From an uncultured Clostridia bacterium (lineage in GTDB: Bacteria > Bacillota > Clostridia > Oscillospirales > Acutalibacteraceae): a stretch of DNA of 5,290 nucleotides. The notes below the pieces were generated by a model. It did no database searches. It had not been told where the DNA came from and saw nothing but the letters and a program-made list of their open reading frames with translations. Of this stretch, positions 1-5,133 are shown in pieces. The stretch's first letter is position 1; every line of letters begins with the position of its first letter. The position numbers and the translations under genes are program-made. Location: NCBI GenBank assembly GCA_945221685.1, contig CALYNN010000119.1, positions 1 to 5,290 of the forward strand, read 5' to 3'.

Positions 1-49
1 CGGCACGCGGTTTTGGAGACCGCTGCTCTACCAACTGAGCTATACCCCT
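1..49 (-). tRNA. tRNA-Trp (anticodon CCA), 3' part cut off by the window edge
   Basis: Read on the minus strand this begins AGGGGTATAGCTCAG, with a normal D-arm, and then a five-pair anticodon stem (GCGGT/ACCGC) around the loop CTCCAAA. The anticodon is CCA (14-16), so it decodes UGG as tryptophan. The variable loop, T-arm and 3' acceptor strand lie outside the window. It follows the upstream CAU tRNA by only 7 nt and has no promoter of its own, so the two are probably cut from one precursor transcribed from the promoter at 177-205. Confidence 0.93.
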
Positions 50-56
50 AAATATA

Positions 57-133
57 TGGTGGGCCATCAGGGACTCGAACCCCGGACCGACCGGTTATGA
101 GCCGGTGGCTCTAACCAACTGAGCTAATGGCCC
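57..133 (-). tRNA. tRNA with CAU anticodon, probably tRNA-Ile2 (lysidine-modified), CCA encoded
   Basis: A complete 77-nt cloverleaf. The acceptor stem is GGGCCAT paired with ATGGCCC, the discriminator is A, and a genomically encoded CCA lies at 57-59. The anticodon stem ACCGG/CCGGT holds the loop CTCATAA, giving anticodon CAU (97-99). The T-loop is TTCGAGT. It is not initiator tRNA: position 1 pairs with 72 (G-C), and the anticodon stem lacks the three G-C pairs typical of fMet. Automatic annotation would probably say tRNA-Met. However, the C4-G69 and C5-G68 pairs and the CTCATAA loop fit tRNA-Ile2, whose wobble C is changed to lysidine by TilS so that it reads AUA. The cloverleaf is certain; the Ile2 identity is an inference. 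Confidence 0.95.
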
Positions 134-176
134 TCGCTGCCGCTTTACAAACTTATATGAACTTTGCGACTTTGAT

Positions 177-205
177 ATAATACCACCAAAAATGGTGAAT
201 GTCAA
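177..205 (-). promoter_or_regulatory. Sigma-A promoter of the tRNA-Ile2/Trp pair, with a dyad in its spacer
   Basis: The minus strand shows TTGACA (200-205), a 17-bp spacer and TATTAT (177-182), which is near-consensus. The expected start point is near 170, about 37 nt before the first tRNA. The -35 begins directly after the stop codon of the YhhN gene, so the tRNAs are transcribed separately. The spacer contains a perfect inverted repeat, cacca-N4-tggtg (184-197), that fits exactly between the two hexamers. The stretch 134-208 holds nothing else that I recognise. Confidence 0.85.
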
Positions 206-208
206 TAC

Positions 209-904
209 TTATTTTATAAACATTATTGAAGCGGCAATAAGATACTGACCGGCGTAATAAAGAAAATGATTTATAAACAAATGGTGCTTTTTATCTTTGC
301 CTCTGCCAAAAAAGGTATTTGAAAGAACTGCGTCGGAAAGCAGGAACAAAAGCGAGCCGACAGCCATTAAAACATAGCCCTTTTCAAAGCTGCTGACGAT
401 CATAGCCGTGGCAGACATAACGGTAGTCATTGCAAGAAAAGCAACATACACCGCTACAATCCTTCTGTACGCGCCGTAGTGTACTTTCATAAGATTTGCG
501 GAAAGAACTGTTAAAACGCCTATAACAGCCGATACAACTGCGCCTAAAAGCACTATCCACCATTTTAGCTTAATGCTGTAAACGATTGCAGCAATATAAA
601 AAATATGTCCTACAAGAAAGAAAATAAACCCTCCTTTTAAATACACCCTTTCGTCCTTTTTGTATATCCCCTTAAGGTCAAGCAATATATCTCCCACAAG
701 GCCGAGTGCACCGCCCATAATAATAAGCGAGCCGTATGTGCGGGCATTAACATTATCAATAAGTGCAAAAACAGCCGTCAGCAAATAGCAAAGGCTTGAA
801 ACAGATTTAAAAAGTAAATTCTTGATACTAAAGCCTAATCTTCTTTGATAGCAAAAAACAAGCGACACGACTACGCCGACGCTGAGTACAATATAATACA
901 TCAT
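209..904 (-). CDS. YhhN/TMEM86-family integral membrane protein (lysoplasmalogenase-like)
   Basis: A 231-residue, almost wholly hydrophobic protein with about eight likely membrane spans and no separate signal peptide. It carries the conserved pattern of the YhhN family: a G-D pair in GLVGDILLD (68-76), FFLVGHIFYI (95-104), GSLLFLLSDAVLS (183-195) and a C-terminal H-x7-Q motif ending in YYAGQYLIA (216-224). The conserved Asp and His residues fit the proposed membrane active site. Characterised animal and bacterial members cleave the vinyl-ether bond of lysoplasmalogens, and plasmalogens do occur in anaerobic Clostridia, but the substrate here is inferred. The ATG (902-904) overlaps the stop of the MATE gene as ATGA, with an AAGGGGAG ribosome site at 913-920 (8-nt spacing), so the two are translationally coupled. 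A second ATG follows immediately (899-901). No U-tailed terminator follows the gene. Confidence 0.85.
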   Translation of the reverse strand: MMYYIVLSVGVVVSLVFCYQRRLGFSIKNLLFKSVSSLCYLLTAVFALIDNVNARTYGSLIIMGGALGLVGDILLDLKGIYKKDERVYLKGGFIFFLVGHIFYIAAIVYSIKLKWWIVLLGAVVSAVIGVLTVLSANLMKVHYGAYRRIVAVYVAFLAMTTVMSATAMIVSSFEKGYVLMAVGSLLFLLSDAVLSNTFFGRGKDKKHHLFINHFLYYAGQYLIAASIMFIK

Positions 905-2265
905 TTTGAAATCTCCCCTTTTTTCAAAAGCATTTTAAATTTTTTCTGTTTAGACAAGTATATCACAACCAAGGGTATATCTGCAAGCAACCAAGCAGCA
1001 GGTCCCGCATAACAAACTGCACTGAATCCTATAAAAGGCTTTAAAACAAGTGCCACTGCAAGTCTTCCGAAAAGCTCCCCTGCTCCCGCAATGGTATTAG
1101 CATAGGTAAATCCCAATCCCTGCAAGGTATTTCTGAAGACGAAAAGAACAGCAACAAGACTGTAGCACTGCGCAATTGCAATAAGATAACGCTTTGCGGC
1201 ATACATAATATCGGCATTATATTCCGTCATAAACAGCTTTACAACCGAAGGACCTATACATACCAAAATTAAGCTGCATACAATTGACACCAAAACATCA
1301 AGAATAAATATTTTCTTTACGCTTTTAATTATTCTATCATAATTTCCTGCGCCGTAATTTTGTGAAACAAAGGTCATTGTTCCTACGCCCAAGCCCGACA
1401 TAGGAATATTGGTAAGCTGTTCTACCCTGCCTGCTGCAGTAAAGCCTGCAATAACATTTGAGCCAAAGCTATTTACGGCTGTTTGCAGAGCCATTGAGCC
1501 TATTGAGGTAATAGTAAACTGCAGAGATATAGGGATACCGAGCTTTAGCTGAGTCATTGAAGCCTTTGCGTTAAGCTTAAAATCAGTCAGAGATATTTTA
1601 AAAGCTTTGTTAAATTTTATAATATAGATACCTGAAAGTACTGCGGCGGTAAGCTGAGATATAAAGGTTGCCCAAGCGGCTCCCGTAACTCCCCACCTGA
1701 AGCATCCGACAAAAAGTAAATCAAGAAAAAGGTTAACAACAACGCTTGCAATCAAAAAATACAGTGGCTTTTTACTCTCGCCAACTGCCCTTGAAAGAGC
1801 GTTGAAATTGTTAAGTGACATTTGTATAGGTACACCGTAGTAAAGTATATTTACATACGAAGCAGAAATATCAATAATATCTTCGGGTGTATCAATAAGT
1901 CGAAGCAATGGCCGCGACAGGATATGAGCAACAACGGCAATAATAACGCCTATCAGTAACGAAAGAGAAATACTGTTAGCGGCGAATTTATTCATTTTCT
2001 TACTGTCTGCTGCGCCGAAGCCTTGTGCTACCGGTATAGTAAATCCGGAGGTTAATCCCAGCGCCGCACCTATGATAAAGCTGTTAATAGAGCCAACATT
2101 GCCTACTGCGGCAAGAGCGTCGGTTCCAACAAATCTTCCAACAATAATATTATCTACAAGGTTATAGTTATACTGAAGCATAGAGCTTGCCATTATGGGC
2201 AGAGCGAATATTATAATGCTCTTTACAGGATTGCCCGTCAGCAAATCGTTTTTAGTTTTTACCAT
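901..2265 (-). CDS. MATE-family multidrug/cation efflux transporter
   Basis: A 454-residue inner-membrane antiporter of normal MATE length, expected to have twelve helices in two homologous halves. Visible family features are the N-terminal lead-in NDLLTGNPVKSIIIFALP (6-23), the first-helix/loop pattern VDNIIVGRFVGTDALAAVG (37-55), and, in the second half, a matching block starting at LKLGIPISLQF and including VGTMTFVSQNYGAGNYDRI. The protein lacks an export signal and ends in a basic, Lys-rich tail. MATE proteins use Na+ or H+ gradients to expel cationic drugs; the actual substrate cannot be read from the sequence. The ATG has a GAGGT ribosome site at 2276-2280. The gene has its own strong promoter (2312-2340) and is followed, with a 4-nt overlap, by the YhhN gene. 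Its position beside an acetyltransferase and a methyltransferase suggests a drug-response neighbourhood, but this is inference. Confidence 0.95.
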   Translation of the reverse strand: MVKTKNDLLTGNPVKSIIIFALPIMASSMLQYNYNLVDNIIVGRFVGTDALAAVGNVGSINSFIIGAALGLTSGFTIPVAQGFGAADSKKMNKFAANSISLSLLIGVIIAVVAHILSRPLLRLIDTPEDIIDISASYVNILYYGVPIQMSLNNFNALSRAVGESKKPLYFLIASVVVNLFLDLLFVGCFRWGVTGAAWATFISQLTAAVLSGIYIIKFNKAFKISLTDFKLNAKASMTQLKLGIPISLQFTITSIGSMALQTAVNSFGSNVIAGFTAAGRVEQLTNIPMSGLGVGTMTFVSQNYGAGNYDRIIKSVKKIFILDVLVSIVCSLILVCIGPSVVKLFMTEYNADIMYAAKRYLIAIAQCYSLVAVLFVFRNTLQGLGFTYANTIAGAGELFGRLAVALVLKPFIGFSAVCYAGPAAWLLADIPLVVIYLSKQKKFKMLLKKGEISK

Positions 2266-2311
2266 TCTATGTAAGACCTCAATAAAGAGTTAAGTAAATA
2301 AGTTTTATTTA

Positions 2312-2340
2312 ATAATATATCTATATAGCATTATAGTCAA
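2312..2340 (-). promoter_or_regulatory. Sigma-A promoter of the MATE-YhhN operon
   Basis: TTGACT (2335-2340), 17 bp, then TATTAT (2312-2317) on the minus strand. The start point should be near 2305, leaving a 5' leader of about 40 nt before the MATE start codon. The sequence between the GNAT stop and the MATE start (2266-2361) contains no recognisable terminator, so some read-through from the GNAT gene is likely. An AT-only dyad, aaataa-gtt-ttattt (2296-2310), covers the predicted start point and could be a weak operator or chance. Confidence 0.8.
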
Positions 2341-2361
2341 TATAAAAATGAATTTTATTAT

Positions 2362-2892
2362 TCAATCAAGTTCAAGAGTATAAAATTTTGTCTTGAAGGT
2401 TTGACTGCCGTCTGTTTTTGAATATTCGCCGTAATGGTGAAATTTCAGTCCGCACTTTTCCATAACCTTGCCGGAGCGAGGATTATCTATAGCGTGGCAT
2501 GAACAGATTTTATTAACGCCTAATTCAGTATGCACAAATCCAATTATTGCCTGCATAGCTTCGGTGCAATAGCCCTTATGCCAATAATCATAGTGCAGAT
2601 TATACCCCATGCCCCAATAGCCCTGCATTTTATCATTTGGACCGATACCGCCTGTACCGATAACCTTATTCTCTTTCTTTAAAACAAACGCCCAGTTCCA
2701 TTCCTTTTCATCTACAAGCGTTGATTTAATCCACTCAATAGTTTGACTAATATCTGTTACAGTTGGATACGACATAAACTTCGTTACTCGTTCATCACTG
2801 TTCCAAGAAAAGCAAGCCTCGGCGTCATCAAGTGTAATCGGTCTTAATATTAATCTTTCTGTTTCTAAAATCGGTTCCTTTTGTTTTTTCAT
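2362..2892 (-). CDS. GNAT-family N-acetyltransferase (RimJ/RimL-like)
   Basis: A 176-residue acetyl-CoA-dependent acetyltransferase. The N-terminus LETERLILRPITLDDAE (9-25) is the typical RimJ/RimL-type opening. The central strand VIGTGGIG (77-84) is followed by the acetyl-CoA pyrophosphate loop WHKGYCTEAM (104-113), a variant of the Q/R-x-x-G-x-G/A motif. The C-terminal N-x-x-S-x-K-V-M-E-K-x-G segment (137-148) completes the fold. Relatives acetylate ribosomal protein N-termini, amino-sugar drugs or small amines; this one's substrate is unknown. An upstream in-frame TTG at 2938-2940 would add 16 residues, but the ATG at 2890-2892 is preferred: it has AGGAG at 2901-2905, 8 nt away, and family homology starts just after it. 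The methyltransferase stop (2897-2899) lies 4 nt upstream, and the ribosome site sits inside its last codons, so the two are coupled. Confidence 0.9.
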   Translation of the reverse strand: MKKQKEPILETERLILRPITLDDAEACFSWNSDERVTKFMSYPTVTDISQTIEWIKSTLVDEKEWNWAFVLKKENKVIGTGGIGPNDKMQGYWGMGYNLHYDYWHKGYCTEAMQAIIGFVHTELGVNKICSCHAIDNPRSGKVMEKCGLKFHHYGEYSKTDGSQTFKTKFYTLELD

Positions 2893-2896
2893 ATTT

Positions 2897-3229
2897 TCAT
2901 CTCCTGATAAATTTTTTAATTCTACTAAAGTCAAACTCAAATACCATATTAGGACTTGACTTGGGCTTAACCTTTTTTCTCATAATATCAATATTATGCG
3001 GTACAAGCTCAATCGCCGTTACATCATATCCCATATCTGCAAGCGCCAATGAATATCTGCCTGTACCTGTACCTATATCAAGCCAAGAGCTTCCGTCGGC
3101 GGCAACGCCTAATTGACGCAGTCTTTCATAAAGCTCTTTTGGGTAAATATCTCTGTATCTTGCATAAGCACTGCTTGTAAGCCCCCAATCAAACGCTTTA
3201 CCGTTATCAATATTTTTAAATTTTAACAT
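2897..3229 (-). CDS. Truncated class I SAM-dependent methyltransferase, possibly chimeric remnant
   Basis: A 110-residue protein holding only the first part of a class I methyltransferase. Residues 1-46 (KFKNIDNGKAFDWG, then YARYRDIYP) match the opening of a known group of about 240-residue enzymes. The SAM-binding motif I is WLDIGTGTG (49-57), and strand 2 ends in the acidic residue E74 of AIELV, which would bind the ribose. After about residue 95 the family pattern is lost, and the last residues (FDFSRIKKFIRR) look like translated upstream sequence of the next gene. Roughly 130 residues are missing, including the rest of the Rossmann fold and the substrate-binding part, so catalysis is unlikely. 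The start has GGAGG at 3238-3242, 8 nt upstream. It is the first gene behind the leader peptide and terminator at 3260-3424. The target of the ancestral enzyme is unknown. Confidence 0.75.
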   Translation of the reverse strand: MLKFKNIDNGKAFDWGLTSSAYARYRDIYPKELYERLRQLGVAADGSSWLDIGTGTGRYSLALADMGYDVTAIELVPHNIDIMRKKVKPKSSPNMVFEFDFSRIKKFIRR

Positions 3230-3259
3230 ATCTAAATCCTCCGTTTTTATTCAGTAAAT

Positions 3260-3297
3260 AAAAAAGCACCGACGAGCCTTTTAGGTTCATCAGTGCT
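3260..3297 (-). terminator. Intrinsic terminator (attenuator) between leader peptide and methyltransferase
   Basis: On the minus-strand RNA, AGCACTGATGAACC (3284-3297) pairs over 14 bp with GGCTCGTCGGTGCT (3265-3278), using G-U wobbles but no mismatch, around the loop TAAAA. Six U residues follow (3260-3265, overlapping the last stem base). It lies 29 nt downstream of the leader peptide stop and 31 nt upstream of the methyltransferase start, with no promoter between, so transcription of the methyltransferase and GNAT genes must pass it. Its 5' arm can instead pair with leader codons 26-29. Confidence 0.88.
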
Positions 3298-3349
3298 ACA
3301 AGTGAAAAAACTATAGTAGAGCTTTTCAACTCAATCCCCAATGAACCCA
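3282..3349 (-). promoter_or_regulatory. Candidate antiterminator of the methyltransferase-GNAT attenuator
   Basis: Leader RNA TGGGTTCATTGG (3338-3349) can pair with CTGATGAACCTA (3282-3293) over 12 consecutive positions, three of them G-U. The second partner is the 5' arm and loop edge of the terminator, so the two structures exclude each other. The first partner is exactly leader codons 26-29. A ribosome that halts well before codon 26 would leave it free; one that reaches the stop codon would cover it. This is inferred from base pairing only. Confidence 0.65.
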
Positions 3350-3424
3350 CGGCGAATAAGCCCATGCAAAAAGCATAGGCTGCGGCTGTGAGAGCATATG
3401 GGATTTTGAGTTGAAATTAAACAT
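3326..3424 (-). CDS. 32-residue regulatory leader peptide (attenuation ORF)
   Basis: A small ORF of 32 codons with ATG at 3422-3424, TGA at 3326-3328 and the ribosome site GAGGTG at 3432-3437 (7-nt spacing). The promoter at 3448-3476 leaves only about 17 nt of 5' leader, so the transcript appears built to translate this ORF. The peptide begins MFNFNSKSHMLSQPQPMLF and continues AWAYSPWVHWGLS; it has QPQP (13-16) and three Trp in nine residues (21, 26, 29). It has no membrane span or export signal. Its RNA is highly structured: codons 3-8 pair with the last codons (15 bp with a 2-nt bulge, 3400-3416 with 3324-3338), and an 8-bp hairpin lies at 3360-3380. It is followed by a terminator and an antiterminator partner, so I read it as a ribosome-stalling sensor. 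I do not recognise the peptide family. Confidence 0.72.
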   Translation of the reverse strand: MFNFNSKSHMLSQPQPMLFAWAYSPWVHWGLS

Positions 3425-3447
3425 TTTTATACACCTCAATTTTTATC

Positions 3448-3476
3448 ACGATAACATATTTGTGAAATTATGTCAA
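3448..3476 (-). promoter_or_regulatory. Promoter of the leader peptide-methyltransferase-GNAT unit
   Basis: TTGACA (3471-3476), 17 bp, then TATCGT (3448-3453) on the minus strand: a perfect -35 with a weaker -10. The start point should be near 3441, just upstream of the leader peptide ribosome site. The promoter begins 22 nt after the end of the Nudix gene. No terminator separates them, so read-through from the Nudix genes may also enter this leader. Confidence 0.7.
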
Positions 3477-3498
3477 ATAAAAAAATAAAAATTGATTT

Positions 3499-4008
3499 TT
3501 AGCTTCTGCTGATTTTAAGCAAATCATAAACATACTGCATATTGTCAAGAGGAATGAAGGTGTGAGCCTTTATCATTTTTGCTATTTTGTCGGCAGAAGC
3601 CCACATAGCATCGCAGGTTTCGTTTTCCTGTAATGTAATTTCATTTATACTGCAATTATGGTTAAACACCCAAACATCGCAAAAATCACGATAAACGCTC
3701 CTTTTAATTGATTTATAAAGAGAACCCTTTGAACTGTCGAGGGTAATGCCAAGCTCCTCTCTGACCTCACGCAATGCGGCAGAAAGACTATCCTCACCTG
3801 CCAAAGCAGAGCCGCCGTTGCACTCCCACAAAAGCGGAAAATGCTTATTAGGCGTTCTTTTTGAGATAAGCCATTGACCTTCATCATTATGTATCCAAAT
3901 ATGTACGACAAGGTGATATTCGTTTTCACTGCGGGGATGCTCGCTTCTTAAAATAGTTTTGCCTGTTTTGTTTCTGTTTTCATCGTATATATCCCAAATT
4001 TCCGTCAT
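3499..4008 (-). CDS. Nudix hydrolase, isopentenyl-diphosphate-isomerase-like subgroup
   Basis: A 169-residue cytoplasmic protein. It opens with the segment EIWDIYDENRNKTGKTI (3-19), typical of IPP-isomerase-like Nudix proteins (YfcD type), then HLVVHIWIHN (32-41) and KRTPNKHFPLLWECNGG (50-66). The Nudix box G-x5-E-x7-RE-V-x-EE-x-G-I spans 66-88 with E72, R80, E81, E84 and E85 all present, so metal binding and pyrophosphohydrolase activity should be intact. Members of this subgroup mostly lack a proven substrate; true isomerase activity is not implied. The ATG has AGGTG at 4017-4021 (8-nt spacing) and lies 16 nt behind the P-loop/Nudix fusion, so the two form an operon. No terminator follows it. 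Confidence 0.9.
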   Translation of the reverse strand: MTEIWDIYDENRNKTGKTILRSEHPRSENEYHLVVHIWIHNDEGQWLISKRTPNKHFPLLWECNGGSALAGEDSLSAALREVREELGITLDSSKGSLYKSIKRSVYRDFCDVWVFNHNCSINEITLQENETCDAMWASADKIAKMIKAHTFIPLDNMQYVYDLLKISRS

Positions 4009-4024
4009 TTTTTATTCACCTATT

Positions 4025-5002
4025 TTAATTCTCTCTTGTTATTATCAGCTTCAAATTTCTGTCAGCCCTATTAATTTCATCCTTAATAAACTGCGGATAC
4101 AGCACAATATTATCCAAGCTATCAATATCAAGCCATTCATAAGTATTTATTCTGTTGTCTTCTTTTATTTCAAAAATAGTTTCATGACGATTAAAGTCGG
4201 TATTGGTAATATCAACAAAATAATACACACCTATTTCGTGGAATCTGCGTCCGTTATCCGTAAAAAAGCACTCATTAATCCAAAGAGGTTTGCAATCGGT
4301 TATTGCTATGCCCAACTCTTCCTTAATTTCACGAACAAGTGCATCATCTGTTGATTCATCAAACATTACCCTACCGCCCACTAAATAATAGGAATTATCG
4401 GAATTATTCCTTTGCGCAAGAAGCTTATTATCCTTTACTATTACAGCGGCAACCCTATGATTAAAAATGCCTAAATTCGTTTTTAAGGTTAAGTCAAGAG
4501 ATTTATTATTACTTAGTTCTTCGATATATCTATCTGCATCATTATGCGAATGAAAGGTAATAACATTACTGTTGTATTTATCAAAAAGCCCAGTAATTTT
4601 AGGCTTAACCTCTAAATTGAAATTTTTGATAAAATCTATCAACTCATCGTTTGACGGTAGCTGACAGGGCATTTCAGGTCTGTTGCCTTCTCTGTTTTTT
4701 GCACCTTCAATGCAAATTTCTGTTGGCAAATCAAAAAAGAATACAATATCTGCCTGAGATATTCTTAACTCTAATGTTCTTTTAAAATTGCCTTCAATAA
4801 TATAGCTTTCTTTTTTCAATATTTCCTTTTGCTTTTTAATCAGCCTTTGCCTGCTGATATGAGTACAATCCTCTTTCCAATAAATAGCATCCAAATGAAA
4901 CAGTTCAATTCCTGTAACATTATGCAGTTTACGGCTAAAGGTGCTTTTTCCTGCACCCGGGCATCCTATTACGATAATTTTTTTGTAACTAAAGTCTGTC
5001 AT
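4025..5002 (-). CDS. Fusion of FlaR/adenylate-kinase-like P-loop protein with a Nudix hydrolase
   Basis: A 325-residue two-domain protein. Residues 7-165 form a P-loop kinase domain of the FlaR-like (so-called topology modulation) group: Walker A GCPGAGKST (13-21), HLDAIYWK (36-43), IIEGNFKRTLELR (68-80), a Walker-B-like strand IVFFFDLP (86-93) and the lid region R104-R108-P109. Residues 176-315 form a Nudix domain with RVAAVIVKDNKLLAQR (183-198) and a complete Nudix box (210-232: E216, R224, E225, E228, E229). Both active sites look intact, so the protein could phosphorylate and hydrolyse related nucleotide-type substrates, but neither substrate is known. Single-domain versions of each are more usual. 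The start has a perfect AGGAGG at 5010-5015 (7-nt spacing). It is first in its operon, behind a leader with a terminator (5031-5088), and is followed by the second Nudix gene. Confidence 0.9.
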   Translation of the reverse strand: MTDFSYKKIIVIGCPGAGKSTFSRKLHNVTGIELFHLDAIYWKEDCTHISRQRLIKKQKEILKKESYIIEGNFKRTLELRISQADIVFFFDLPTEICIEGAKNREGNRPEMPCQLPSNDELIDFIKNFNLEVKPKITGLFDKYNSNVITFHSHNDADRYIEELSNNKSLDLTLKTNLGIFNHRVAAVIVKDNKLLAQRNNSDNSYYLVGGRVMFDESTDDALVREIKEELGIAITDCKPLWINECFFTDNGRRFHEIGVYYFVDITNTDFNRHETIFEIKEDNRINTYEWLDIDSLDNIVLYPQFIKDEINRADRNLKLIITREN

Positions 5003-5030
5003 AAATTTTCCTCCTAATAATTTTTAAGCG

Positions 5031-5088
5031 AAAAAAAAACCGAACACATTGGGCAGTAAGGATTTTTCACCAGTGCCACTGTGTTCGG
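5031..5088 (-). terminator. Intrinsic terminator in the leader of the P-loop/Nudix gene (possible attenuator)
   Basis: Minus-strand CCGAACACA (5080-5088) pairs over 9 bp with TGTGTTCGG (5040-5048), followed by nine U residues (5031-5039). The inner part adds TGG/CCA and CA/TG pairs across a bulge. It lies between the promoter at 5134-5162 and the gene start at 5002, with no second promoter after it, so gene expression requires read-through. An alternative pairing, CACTGT (5096-5101) with ACAGTG (5077-5082), would break the terminator stem. I see no leader peptide with a ribosome site here, no T-box signature, and no riboswitch that I recognise. A short stand-alone RNA ending here is the other reading. 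Confidence 0.75.
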
Positions 5089-5105
5089 AATGTAAACAGT
5101 GTATT

Positions 5106-5123
5106 AATCGGTCACAGCCGATT
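5106..5123 (-). promoter_or_regulatory. 5' hairpin of the P-loop/Nudix leader RNA
   Basis: AATCGG (5118-5123) pairs with CCGATT (5106-5111) around the 6-nt loop CTGTGA, a few bases after the predicted transcription start near 5127. The loop bases CTGTG (5113-5117) are complementary to CACAG (5079-5083) in the terminator's 5' arm, so a loop contact that weakens the terminator is possible. It may equally be a simple 5' stabilising hairpin. Confidence 0.5.
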
Positions 5124-5133
5124 TGTATAATAA

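Noticed and set aside
184..197. Dyad after the YhhN gene as an intrinsic terminator
   Set aside because: Only five base pairs and no following U-run; its position between -35 and -10 makes a promoter-linked role more likely.
2893..2940. TTG start giving a GNAT protein 16 residues longer
   Set aside because: The ATG at 2890-2892 has a well-placed AGGAG, and homology to the family begins just after it; the extra residues overlap the methyltransferase tail and its ribosome-site region.
3645..3929. 94-codon minus-strand frame inside the Nudix gene
   Set aside because: Different frame from the intact Nudix domain; the other frame carries the full Nudix box.
3959..4354. 131-codon open frame on the plus strand
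   Set aside because: It lies opposite the two Nudix genes, has no ribosome site, and its product has no recognisable domain; it is a shadow of the minus-strand coding sequence.
4829..5017. 62-codon open frame on the plus strand
   Set aside because: Antisense to the P-loop domain, whose Walker A motif is clearly coding; no ribosome site or homology seen.
5032..5068. Short GTG-started frame encoding KNPYCPMCS-like residues within the terminator
   Set aside because: The start has no ribosome site, the frame runs through the terminator stem and its U-tract, and the Cys-x2-Cys is most likely chance.
5031..5127. T-box or known riboswitch in front of the P-loop/Nudix gene
   Set aside because: No TGGNACCGCG-type antiterminator or specifier domain, and no other riboswitch core that I recognise; the leader is only about 95 nt up to the terminator.
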